Shown here piece after piece: positions 17,180-26,916 of a stretch of DNA of 64,000 nucleotides. How positions within the stretch are numbered: the first letter of the stretch is position 1; the number at the start of each line of letters is the position of its first letter. Source of the stretch: Natronoglomus mannanivorans (GTDB lineage: Archaea > Halobacteriota > Halobacteria > Halobacteriales > Natrialbaceae). A program made the translations under genes and the position numbers. The notes beneath the pieces were generated by a model. It made no database searches, was not told the DNA's origin, and was given only the letters and a program-made list of their open reading frames with translations. The stretch is from NCBI GenBank assembly GCA_025517485.1, contig JAOPKB010000012.1, positions 62,001 to 126,000 of the forward strand. Reading direction: 5' to 3'.

Positions 17180-18930
17180 TGTGCTGGCACCTCCGCGGCG
17201 AGTTGTTCTTCGATCTGTTCGGCGAGTTCGTCCGCCTTGAAGCGGACGCCTGTGTACTTGTTGATGCGGTTGACGCGGGTAAGAGTGTCGTGCTCGATGA
17301 CGTCGGCGAACTGTCCGGTGGCGTTACACTCGACGACGATCACGTTCTCCGCGGCCTCCACGTCTTCGGTGAGGTCAGGTCGTGGGAAGATGTACGGCAC
17401 CGAGATGACGCGAACGTCGGTTCCCTCCTCCTCGAGGATTTCGAGAGCTTCGACGAGTGCACCCTCGTTCGAACCCCACGAGATGACGAGGTTGTCCGAG
17501 TCGGAGCTACCGAACTCTCGGTAGTCCCAGTCTTCCTGTTCCTGTGCGGTCTCGACCTTTCGGTTTCGCTTGTCGACCTGCTGGACGCGCTCGTCCTCGC
17601 GCTCGGTTCGGCGACCGAGTTCGTCGTGTTCCAGACCGGTCGACATGTGTGCGCCGTCGATCGTCCCGGGGAGCGCACGGGGACTGACACCGTCTTCGGT
17701 GTCGGCGTGAGCGCGGAAGCGGCCCTGTTCGTCGAGCCACTCGTCGACGGTGTCGTCGTCGACGATCTTGCCGCGGTCGATCTCGACCTCGTCCATGTCG
17801 AACGCCTCGGGCGGGAACGTCTGTTCCGTGACGGCGAGTGCGAGGTCGGCGACGAGGTAGACCGGCGTTTGGTACTTCTCGGCGTAGTTGAACGCCTCGA
17901 CGGTCTTCCAGAAACACTCGGAGATCGTCGTTGGCGTGATGACGAAGCGTGGAATCTCGCCGTGACCGCCGTAGAGAGTCATGTTCAGGTCGCCCTGTTC
18001 CTGCTTGGTGGGCATCCCCGTCGAGGGGCCCGACCGCATGACGTCGACGATGACCAGCGGCGTCTCGCTCGTCGCGATCAGCCCGAAGGTCTCGGTCATG
18101 AGGTCGATCCCCGGTCCGGACGTTGCAGTCATCGAGCGGGCACCGGCGCGTGCACCCCCGAGTGCCATGTTGATTGCCGAGAGTTCGTCCTCGGCCTGCA
18201 CGACGTGACCACCGTAGCGCTCGATTCTCCCGGTCAGGTACTCCATCACGTTCGTCGCGGGCGTGATCGGATAGCCGGCGTAGAATCGGCAGCCTGCGGC
18301 GAGTGCACCCATCCCGATGGCTTCGTCACCGTTGAGGAGAACGTAGTCGTTGTCCGTGATCTCGAGGTCGTAGCCCAGATCGAGATCGTAGTTCTCCTGT
18401 ACGTAGTTCTGGCCGAGGCGGGCAGCCTCCTTGTTGTTCTCGACGATCTTCGAGCCCTTGCCACCGAAGCGCTTCTCGAGGGATTCGTCGAGGTACTCGA
18501 CGTCGAAGTTCGTCAGTTCGCAGGCGGCGCCGAGCGCGACGATGTTGCGCATGATCGCGCCACCGGCCTCTTCTGCGAGTGATTTCAGCGGGACGTCGAC
18601 GGCGGTAATCTCGTCGGGAATGTCGGCTTCCCACGAGCGTTCGCCGTCGTAGATGACGGCGCTGTCCTCGTGGAGTTCGTCGAGATTCTCGTCGATCGTT
18701 CGCTGAGTCAGTGCGACCAGAATGTCGAGTCGGTCGACGACGCTCTGTACCTCGTCGACGGAGGTTCGAATCTTGTAGGCCGTGTAACCGCCACGGATTC
18801 GAGACGCGAAGTCCTTCGACGTAAAGACGTGTCGTCCGGCTCTGGAGAGTGCCTGGGCGAAGATCTTGCCCGTCGAGTCGATGCCGTCACCGGCCTCGCC
18901 TCCGACTGCCCAGTTGAGGTCCTCAGCCAT
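17176..18930 (-). CDS. korA: 2-oxoacid:ferredoxin oxidoreductase alpha subunit (gamma-alpha fusion)
   Basis: A 584-residue subunit in which a gamma domain (residues 1-190, VGGEAGDGIDSTGKIFAQAL) is fused to the pyrimidine-binding alpha domain. The family motif YPITPAT is at residues 220-226, followed by the catalytic-region VVQAEDELSAINMALGGARA and TATSGPGIDLMTET. ATG 18930 is chosen because the family begins at this point; the open frame extends upstream with no homologous-looking sequence. It pairs with the beta subunit through an ATGA overlap and is divergent from a flavin reductase that could use the ferredoxin it reduces. Confidence 0.92.
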   Translation of the reverse strand: MAEDLNWAVGGEAGDGIDSTGKIFAQALSRAGRHVFTSKDFASRIRGGYTAYKIRTSVDEVQSVVDRLDILVALTQRTIDENLDELHEDSAVIYDGERSWEADIPDEITAVDVPLKSLAEEAGGAIMRNIVALGAACELTNFDVEYLDESLEKRFGGKGSKIVENNKEAARLGQNYVQENYDLDLGYDLEITDNDYVLLNGDEAIGMGALAAGCRFYAGYPITPATNVMEYLTGRIERYGGHVVQAEDELSAINMALGGARAGARSMTATSGPGIDLMTETFGLIATSETPLVIVDVMRSGPSTGMPTKQEQGDLNMTLYGGHGEIPRFVITPTTISECFWKTVEAFNYAEKYQTPVYLVADLALAVTEQTFPPEAFDMDEVEIDRGKIVDDDTVDEWLDEQGRFRAHADTEDGVSPRALPGTIDGAHMSTGLEHDELGRRTEREDERVQQVDKRNRKVETAQEQEDWDYREFGSSDSDNLVISWGSNEGALVEALEILEEEGTDVRVISVPYIFPRPDLTEDVEAAENVIVVECNATGQFADVIEHDTLTRVNRINKYTGVRFKADELAEQIEEQLAAEVPAQ

Positions 18931-18953
18931 GTTATAGCGACCCTTGCCCTCGG

Positions 18954-18963
18954 TAAATGAAAA
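18954..18963 (-). promoter_or_regulatory. TATA-like element of the korAB operon
   Basis: On the minus strand CTTTTCATTT lies 24-33 nt before the ATG at 18930, the expected place for a leaderless archaeal promoter. The divergent reductase gene has its own CTTTTTGA at 19056-19063. Confidence 0.4.
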
Positions 18964-19085
18964 GGCTTCTGAAAAACCGACCGAACAACCGGAATCCCGT
19001 GGTAATTGTTTATACTCTTCTGAGTGAGTTTCACGATATCGACGAAAGGGAACGCCTTTTTGATCGCCCGGCGAATCCGCCGACC

Positions 19086-19724
19086 ATGGAAGGTACACCA
19101 GTCACCGTCGACGCCGTTCGTGACGTCGGTTCCGACACGATCGCACTCGAGTTGTCGACACCCGACGGTTTCGACGCGCTGCCCGGCCAGTTCGTCCTGT
19201 TGCGAACCGAGATCGATGGCGAGGAGATCACGCGCCACTACACCCTCTCCTCGCCGGCCGTCACGGAGACGTTCGAACTCACCGTCGGGATCGATCCCGA
19301 GGGCGACCTCTCGCCGTGGCTCGCCGATCTCGAGGGTGGCGAGACGGTCCACGTCGAGGGTCCGTTCGGAACGATCACCTACGAGGGCGAAACGGACGTC
19401 GTCGCCGTCGCCGGCGGCCCCGGCGTCGGTCCGGCGGTCGCGATCGCCGAGGCGGCCCACGACGCCGGCCACGAGGCGAGCGTCGTCTATCAAGATGACT
19501 CGCCCGCACACGAGGACCGACTCGAGGCGCTGGCGGACGACGGCGCCGCGGTGACGATCCTCGACGACGGCGACGAGGCGGGACTCGCCGACGCGGTCGC
19601 CGAGCACCTCGAGGACGGTCAATTCTACGTCTTCGGGTTCAGCGACTTCGTCCACGCGGTCGCCGACGCGATCGACGACGCCGGCGGCGATTCCGACGAG
19701 GCGCTGATCGAGAACTTCGGCTGA
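19086..19724 (+). CDS. FAD-dependent ferredoxin/NAD(P) reductase-like oxidoreductase
   Basis: A 212-residue protein of the ferredoxin-NADP reductase superfamily. The FAD-binding barrel has ELSTPDGFDALPGQFVLLRT and the signature RHYTLSSP, which contacts FAD. The NAD(P) half has DVVAVAGGPGVGPAVAIAEA, and the chain ends ALIENFG. There is no iron-sulfur domain, so it needs an external partner. It is divergent from the 2-oxoacid:ferredoxin oxidoreductase, which would fit moving electrons between ferredoxin and NAD(P), though that link is only positional. A TATA-like CTTTTTGA lies 23-30 nt before ATG 19086. Confidence 0.85.
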   Translation: MEGTPVTVDAVRDVGSDTIALELSTPDGFDALPGQFVLLRTEIDGEEITRHYTLSSPAVTETFELTVGIDPEGDLSPWLADLEGGETVHVEGPFGTITYEGETDVVAVAGGPGVGPAVAIAEAAHDAGHEASVVYQDDSPAHEDRLEALADDGAAVTILDDGDEAGLADAVAEHLEDGQFYVFGFSDFVHAVADAIDDAGGDSDEALIENFG

Positions 19725-19820
19725 CGACTCGTCTCTCGGGTCGAATACTCTCCTCGTCCTGTCGGTCCGGTTCGCGTGAAAAAAGACGTTTTACGCTCGG
19801 TGTCGTGTCAATTCGCAGTG

Positions 19821-20414
19821 ATGGACAGACGCACGCTTCTCACTCGAGCGACCGTCGCCGCCGGTGCCACGGCCAGTGCCCTGTTTGCGGGATGTCTCGG
19901 CGATGGCGGACCGCTCGGTACCGACTCGTCGGGTTCGGATTCAACGGGTGGTGACGGCGACGCCGACGGCGAGAGCGGGGACAGGAACGGGGACGAAGAC
20001 AACGAAGACGACCCCATCGAATCCCACGAACTTGGCGACCTCGAGACCGTCGACGAACCCGATAGACTCCTCGTTCGAAACACTGGCGAGGACGAGCGCG
20101 AGCTCACATTCGCCGTCACTCTCGAGATGGAATCGGAGGAAGACGGCGACGGGGAGCAAAACCAAAACCAGGACCAGGACCAGGACCAAGACCAGTGTAC
20201 ATTCGACCTCGAGCGAACACTCACACTGCCACCTGAGGGATTCCTCGAGGTGAAAATCGGCGAGTCAGCCGGCTACACCGTTACCATCGAGAGCGACGGG
20301 GCGCTGACGCGGTCGAGCGTCGGCCACTCCGGCGACTCGAGCGTGAGTCGAACGACCGTCGAGATCAGCGAGAGTGGTGTCAACACGCGAACGGAGACCG
20401 TCTCGAGTTCCTGA
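19821..20414 (+). CDS. Tat lipoprotein with Gln/Asp repeat
   Basis: A 197-residue protein starting MDRRTLLTRATVAAGATASA with a Tat signal (DRRTLL) and lipobox LFAGC. A long acidic linker (DSTGGDGDADGESGD) precedes a predicted beta-sandwich domain of about 120 residues (LLVRNTGEDERELTFAVTLE). That domain is interrupted by a QNQNQDQDQDQDQ stretch coded by a hexanucleotide tandem repeat. The fold looks like an immunoglobulin-like surface domain. Function unknown. Confidence 0.75.
   Translation: MDRRTLLTRATVAAGATASALFAGCLGDGGPLGTDSSGSDSTGGDGDADGESGDRNGDEDNEDDPIESHELGDLETVDEPDRLLVRNTGEDERELTFAVTLEMESEEDGDGEQNQNQDQDQDQDQCTFDLERTLTLPPEGFLEVKIGESAGYTVTIESDGALTRSSVGHSGDSSVSRTTVEISESGVNTRTETVSSS
20157..20192 (+). 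repeat. Hexanucleotide tandem repeat inside lipoprotein gene
   Basis: Six 6-nt units, CAAAAC twice, CAGGAC three times and CAAGAC once, encode alternating Gln with Asn or Asp. Because the unit is two codons, copy-number change would lengthen or shorten the protein without a frameshift. Confidence 0.85.
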
Positions 20415-20459
20415 TCTCGACTTTGCGGTCGTGTTCGGCTCTCTGTGATCTCAGTGCTC

Positions 20460-20843
20460 TCAGTGCTCGACGAACTCCACTAACACTCCGCCGGTCGATT
20501 TCGGATGTAAGAAGGCGACGTCGTGGCCCCACGCACCTCGTCGCGGCGCCTCGTCGATCAACTCGAGACCGAGTTCTCTCGCGCGCTCGAGCGCACCCGC
20601 GATATCGTCCGTTTCGACGGCGAGGTGGTGGATCCCGGAGCCGTGGTCGTCGACGTACCTCGCGATCGTTCCGTCCTCGAGCGGCTCGAGCAGTTCGAAG
20701 TAGCCGTTTCCCAGGTCGAGAAAGACGACGCGCATGCCGTCGAACTCCTCCTCGTGGACGAGACTGGCACCGAACAGGTCGGTGTACAGCGTCGCGAGGG
20801 TCGTTGCGTCGTCGGTCGCGATACCGGCGTGATCGAAGCGCAT
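20460..20843 (-). CDS. mce: Methylmalonyl-CoA epimerase
   Basis: A 127-residue protein of the vicinal oxygen chelate superfamily that interconverts (R)- and (S)-methylmalonyl-CoA. Metal ligands are visible: His in FDHAGIATDD near the start, Glu in YFELLEP, His in GIHHLAVETDDI and Glu in VLVEFVEH at the end. The sequence order HPKSTGGVLVEFVEH is diagnostic of the family. It is 2.6 kb from the mutase gene on the same strand, so the two steps of propionyl-CoA/methylmalonyl-CoA metabolism are encoded near one another. Start at ATG 20843; upstream frame is not homologous. Confidence 0.92.
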   Translation of the reverse strand: MRFDHAGIATDDATTLATLYTDLFGASLVHEEEFDGMRVVFLDLGNGYFELLEPLEDGTIARYVDDHGSGIHHLAVETDDIAGALERARELGLELIDEAPRRGAWGHDVAFLHPKSTGGVLVEFVEH

Positions 20844-21140
20844 CGTCTCGACGTGCGTGCGATAGCCGTGTGAGTCTTGCGCCGTGGCGCCCTCACTCGA
20901 GTGACAGTCGGTCGACGGGACCGCCACTCCGTGTCCGGTTCGTCGCCCACCGATTCCGACAGAAACCCGTCCGTTCCCTCGCTCGTCACGCGGTTTCGAG
21001 AGACTCGAGACACGCGTAGCCGGACCGCGATCGGTCCGTTCGGTCGACAGCGGCGACGACGCTATTTCGTGCGTATCGATCTTGCTCGCGTGGATAGCAC
21101 AGTTCACCTGAATGCAGCGAGCGTTTCCGTTTTACGGCTT

Positions 21141-21149
21141 CTTATTTAC
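21141..21149 (+). promoter_or_regulatory. TATA-like element upstream of ABC exporter
   Basis: CTTATTTAC lies about 35 nt before ATG 21180. It supports the internal start over the much longer open frame that begins at 20877 and overlaps the epimerase promoter region. Confidence 0.35.
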
Positions 21150-21179
21150 GACAGGCGTGAACGCCGACTCCACCACGTC

Positions 21180-23114
21180 ATGGCAGGATCCGACCCCCAC
21201 GGCAGCTTCGAAGACATACGCGACGAGGTAGACGGCAATCCGATGATGAAGTTGTTCTCGTACGCGACGCCGTACTGGCTCCCACTGATCGTCGGGTTTA
21301 TCTCGACGATGATCAACCGCGGTGCACGACTCTTCCCGGCGCTGATGATCGCGGCGGCGATCGATCTGGTGATCACCTCGTCGGGTTCGGGCGAGAGTCT
21401 GCTCGCGACCGTCGGACTCATCCCCGGACAACCGGTCCCCGAATCACAGACCGGCGAGCGCCTGAGTCTGCTCTACTACCTGGGGGCCCTCACCGTCGCC
21501 GCGTACGTGATTCAGTCGATCACGCACTTCGCCTCGAGATACTTCTTCCAGACGACCGCCCAGCGCATCCAGCACGACCTGCGACTGGACACGTACGACC
21601 ACATGCAGCGGCTCTCGCTGGACTTCTTCAACAACCACCAGACGGGCGGGATGATGGCCATCCTGAACAGCGACGTCAACCGCCTCGAGGAGTTCTTCAA
21701 CAACGAGCTCCGCCAGATCACCGAGGCGGTACTGATCTTCGCACTGGTCGGCGGCTACATGCTCTACACCGCACCCATGCTCGGGGCAGCGGTACTGCTT
21801 CCCGTGCCGATCATCGCCCTCATCACCGCCAAGTTCATCATCTGGATCGAGCCCAAGTACAAACGCATCCGCGAACTCGTCGCGCGACTGAACACGCGAC
21901 TTGCCAACAACCTCGGCGGCGCGGCCATCGTCAAATCGTTCGACCGCTACGACGTCGAGAACCAGCGCGTCGGCAAGCAAAGCGAGGGCTACCGCGACGA
22001 ACAGATCAGCGCGATCACCGTCAGAAAGGCCTTCTTCGCCTCCCTCCGCTTGATCGTCGGCGCGATGTTCGTCGCGATCCTCATCGTCGGCGGTCGGGAC
22101 GCGATCACCGCGGGCGGGCTCACCGCCGGGACGTTCGCCGTCTTCTTCATGTACCTCCGGGAACTCGACGGCCCGATGACCCGGATCGGCAAGACGGCGA
22201 ACAACTATCAGAAGGCGAAATCGAGCGCCGAGCGCGTCTTCGGCATCCTGGCCTACGAAGCGGACATCCGGTCGCCCCGAGACGGTGACGCTCCCGACTC
22301 GCTCGAGGGGACCGTCGAGTTCGAACACGTCGACTTCAGCTACACCGACGACGGCGATCGGATCCTCGACGACGTCGATCTCGAGGTCGAGGCCGGGGAA
22401 ACCGTCGGCTTCGCGGGAACGAGCGGCTCCGGCAAGTCGACCCTGCTCAAACTCCCCACGCGCTTTTACGACGTGGACTCGGGAGCGGTCTCCATCGACG
22501 GCACCGACGTCCGGGAGTACTCCCTGCAGACGCTCCGGGACCGGATCGGCGTCGTCGAGCAGGACCCATACATGTTCTCGGGAACGATTCGGGAGAACAT
22601 CGCCTACGGCGACGACGAACTCTTCAGGACGGTTCTCCAGGCCGACGCCGAACCGCCGTCGGACGTCGAGCACCGTATCCGCGAGGCGGCGAAAGCCGCG
22701 GGCGCACACCGGTTCATCACCGACCTCCCGGAGGGCTACGACACGATGGTCGGCGAACGCGGCGTGAAGCTCTCGGGCGGCCAGCGCCAGCGGGTGTCGA
22801 TCGCTCGAACGGTCCTCAACGATCCGGACATCATCGTCTTAGACGAGGCGACCAGCGACGTCGACACGGAGACCGAGAGTCTCATCCAGCGGAACCTCGA
22901 CGAACTCACCGAGGATCGAACCGCGTTCGTCATCGCCCATCGGTTGTCGACGATCCAGGACGCGGATCGGATCGTCGTCATGGAAGACGGCGAAGTGATC
23001 GAGACCGGGAGCCACGATCAACTAATCGAAGAAGAGCGGGGCACGTACGCAGACCTCTGGGAATCCCAGACGGGGACCGAAGAGGAGCAGGAACTGGTCG
23101 AAGCGGACGACTGA
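21180..23114 (+). CDS. ABC exporter, fused permease and ATPase
   Basis: A 644-residue half-transporter. The N-terminal part (about residues 1-330) has the six-helix type-IV permease fold (FISTMINRGARLFPALMIAA and following). The ATPase part carries Walker A GTSGSGKST, a Q-loop in GVVEQDPYMFSG, signature LSGGQRQRV, Walker B IIVLDEATSDVD and the H-loop in VIAHRLST. It must function as a homo- or heterodimer to export lipids, drugs or peptides; the cargo is unknown. Start ATG 21180 is chosen because the family starts there. Confidence 0.92.
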   Translation: MAGSDPHGSFEDIRDEVDGNPMMKLFSYATPYWLPLIVGFISTMINRGARLFPALMIAAAIDLVITSSGSGESLLATVGLIPGQPVPESQTGERLSLLYYLGALTVAAYVIQSITHFASRYFFQTTAQRIQHDLRLDTYDHMQRLSLDFFNNHQTGGMMAILNSDVNRLEEFFNNELRQITEAVLIFALVGGYMLYTAPMLGAAVLLPVPIIALITAKFIIWIEPKYKRIRELVARLNTRLANNLGGAAIVKSFDRYDVENQRVGKQSEGYRDEQISAITVRKAFFASLRLIVGAMFVAILIVGGRDAITAGGLTAGTFAVFFMYLRELDGPMTRIGKTANNYQKAKSSAERVFGILAYEADIRSPRDGDAPDSLEGTVEFEHVDFSYTDDGDRILDDVDLEVEAGETVGFAGTSGSGKSTLLKLPTRFYDVDSGAVSIDGTDVREYSLQTLRDRIGVVEQDPYMFSGTIRENIAYGDDELFRTVLQADAEPPSDVEHRIREAAKAAGAHRFITDLPEGYDTMVGERGVKLSGGQRQRVSIARTVLNDPDIIVLDEATSDVDTETESLIQRNLDELTEDRTAFVIAHRLSTIQDADRIVVMEDGEVIETGSHDQLIEEERGTYADLWESQTGTEEEQELVEADD

Positions 23115-23152
23115 CAATATCGTTATCTCGTCGCCGTTCTTTCGGTCGGTGA

Positions 23153-23467
23153 ATGCAGATCACGAACACGGAAACCGTCCCCGATAGAGAGGTCGTCGAA
23201 GTACTCGGTATCGCCCGCGGAAACACAGTCGAGGCGCGAAACGTCGGTCGCGATATCACGCAGGGCATCCGAAACGTCTTCGGCGGCGAACTCAAGGCGT
23301 ACTCCGAGTTACTCTCGAAAGCTCGGGACGAAGCCATCTCCCGCATGGAATCCGACGCCGAAGCGATGGGCGCCGACGCCGTCGTCAACGTCCGCCTCGA
23401 GACCTCGAACATCACCGACGGCGGGTCGGAAGTGATGGCCTACGGAACCGCAGTCCGACTGCAATAG
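23153..23467 (+). CDS. YbjQ/UPF0145 family protein
   Basis: A 104-residue protein matching the YbjQ (UPF0145) family, a small pentamer-forming fold of unclear role that is often annotated as heavy-metal-binding. Landmarks are EVLGIARGNTVEARNVGRDI, the helix ELLSKARDEAISRMESDAEA and the final strand NVRLETSNITDGGSEVMAYG followed by TAVRLQ. It follows the ABC exporter by 38 nt on the same strand and is only 10 nt from the convergent mutase stop codon. Confidence 0.9.
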   Translation: MQITNTETVPDREVVEVLGIARGNTVEARNVGRDITQGIRNVFGGELKAYSELLSKARDEAISRMESDAEAMGADAVVNVRLETSNITDGGSEVMAYGTAVRLQ

Positions 23468-23477
23468 TCGATCGTCG

Positions 23478-25160
<1,683 letters not shown>

Positions 25161-25304
25161 ACGCGAACGGACGGTGCCCCGGGGCTTGAAGGTTGAGAAA
25201 CGGCGAGGACGGAGTCGAGTCTCGGGCGTCGTTGGAAGTCGAACCGAACCGAATTCGGATCGGGTTCGGAATCGGGCGCCAACCCGGATTCGAGGACGCG
25301 ACGG

Positions 25305-25892
25305 TCACCGACCGGTATCGTACTTGTACGTCGCCGTCTCGGTATCGATCCCGAAGTCCTCCGGGCTCTCCTCGTCGTCCGGTTCGCCGCCGTGTTCGCT
25401 CGCGTCCTTGAACGCCTCCCGGAGGTGCTCGGGCATCCGGAACGTCCCGGTCTCGATCCGGAGCGGGACTGCGTCGGGATCCGTCCGGCCGCGTTTCTCC
25501 TCGAGTCGCTTCTGGAGTTTCGACGGTAACGCCGACTCTTCGATCCGTTCGAAGCCGAACTGAGCGAGGTACGCCGACTCTCCCGTCAGCGAGTACACCT
25601 CGTCGAATCCAGCGTCGCTCGCGTACTCGAGCAGGCGTTCGACGACGTGGGCGCCGACGCCCTGTCCGCGCCAGTTCTCGAGGACGCCGATGCTGGTCAG
25701 TTCGCAGACGTCCGCGCTCTCCTCGTCGCCTTTGTGGATGCGAATGCGTCCGAACCCGGCTTTCGCACCCGACGCTTCGTCGATAGCGACGACGTAGTCG
25801 CGCGAGCGGAACGCCGTGTCGTCGAGTTCCATCGCCTCGATATGATCGAGGAGCCAGACCTCTTCTCGGTTTTTCGCGTCCCGCACGTACAT
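25305..25892 (-). CDS. GNAT family N-acetyltransferase
   Basis: A 195-residue protein with an N-terminal GNAT domain (residues 1-130). The acetyl-CoA-binding motif is LENWRGQGVGAHVVERLLEY, with preceding strand ELTSIGV and following FDEVYSLTGESAYLAQFGFE. The C-terminal 65 residues form an extra helical segment (ALPSKLQKRLEEKRG, later MPEHLREAFKD). ATG 25892 gives MYVRDAKNREEVWLLDHIEA, the conserved beginning in this haloarchaeal type; the frame upstream is not. Substrate unknown. Confidence 0.88.
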   Translation of the reverse strand: MYVRDAKNREEVWLLDHIEAMELDDTAFRSRDYVVAIDEASGAKAGFGRIRIHKGDEESADVCELTSIGVLENWRGQGVGAHVVERLLEYASDAGFDEVYSLTGESAYLAQFGFERIEESALPSKLQKRLEEKRGRTDPDAVPLRIETGTFRMPEHLREAFKDASEHGGEPDDEESPEDFGIDTETATYKYDTGR

Positions 25893-26053
25893 GATTGGAA
25901 ATACGGGGCCAGACGTCAAAAGCGTTTGTCACTCGGTAGGCCCCGACAGTCACGCTTTCGAGTGCGAACGGATCGGATCGGTCCTCGACACGAATCGGAG
26001 ACGATCGCCTCGAAGACGTCGCCGGTCGACGCCGAGTCGACGGGGACCTGCAC

Positions 26054-26596
26054 TTACTCCGGGCTGGCGTCGATGTCGCTGTGCCAGGCCTTGTGCGTCT
26101 GGATGACCGGAACGACCTCGTACTCCGCGACGACGTCACTGCAGTGGACGAGTTCGTTCACGTAGGACTTGACCTCGCGCAACGAACTGTGCCAGACCCG
26201 GACCAGCAGGTCCGTTTCGCCCAGATACTCGTTGACCTCGTAGACGAGTTCCTGTTCGAGGAGAAACTCGACGAACTCGTCGACTTCACGGGTCGTCGTC
26301 TCCGACTCGAGTGAGATCCTGACGTCCGCGTACTCGAGGTCGACCTCCTGAAGGACCATGACGGCGATGATCTTGATAACGTTGTCCTGCTGGAGTTTCT
26401 TGCGCCGCCGGCGAACAGCCGTCCGGGAGAGTCCGACGCGATCTCCCAGTTCCGTATCCGAGATGCGGCCGTCCTCGTTGAGGATCCGGTAGATCTGGTA
26501 GTCGATCTCGTCTAGGTGGTCGGTGATCAGTTCCTGTATCGATTCGCTCCCGACGATATCTTCGGACTCTGACGGTGTCACTGAAGCATCAGCCAT
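26054..26596 (-). CDS. Lrp/AsnC family transcriptional regulator
   Basis: A 180-residue regulator. Residues 20-80 form the winged HTH of the Lrp/AsnC type (LDEIDYQIYRILNEDGRISD, then TELGDRVGLSRTAVRRRRKK). The second half resembles the RAM ligand-binding domain, ending YEVVPVIQTHKAWHSDIDAS. It starts 320 nt from the divergent acyl-CoA synthetase gene, and such regulators commonly control the adjacent divergent gene. A local AT-rich promoter (26624-26640) precedes it. Confidence 0.9.
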   Translation of the reverse strand: MADASVTPSESEDIVGSESIQELITDHLDEIDYQIYRILNEDGRISDTELGDRVGLSRTAVRRRRKKLQQDNVIKIIAVMVLQEVDLEYADVRISLESETTTREVDEFVEFLLEQELVYEVNEYLGETDLLVRVWHSSLREVKSYVNELVHCSDVVAEYEVVPVIQTHKAWHSDIDASPE

Positions 26597-26916
26597 GGTC
26601 GTATTAGCAACGGCTATGCCTTCAATATAGCGTCTTTACCTCGAGAGTATCGAGGTTTCGCCTCTTTACGAGAAGTCCAAAATACGAACCCGTTCCCACA
26701 TAAGTATCACAAATCACCCACTATGTAGGCCCCTCTCACAGTCGATAAACTCGACGCCAATTTAGTCGCGTTCTGTCCGTTTTGTGGTCCGTCGGGCCGA
26801 ATCACCATATGTTGAAATCATTACAACTACTTCGTGAAATGAAATAGGCATTATACGCACTCGAGTCTCTCGACAGGCATTCCGAGGGCAACATACTTCG
26901 CCCGGCGTGTCAAACC
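26597..26916. other. 320-nt divergent regulatory region
   Basis: No gene is visible here. The region is AT-rich compared with its flanks: ATATAGCGTCTTTAC near 26627 (minus-strand promoter for the Lrp gene), a run with AAGTATCACAAATCACC near 26702, and GCATTATACG near 26849 (possible plus-strand promoter for the synthetase). Operators for the Lrp protein would be expected here, but no clear palindrome could be pinned down by eye. Confidence 0.5.

Noticed and set aside
21444..22709. 421-codon minus-strand frame opposite the ABC exporter
   Set aside because: Shadow of a clearly conserved gene; no independent start or promoter.
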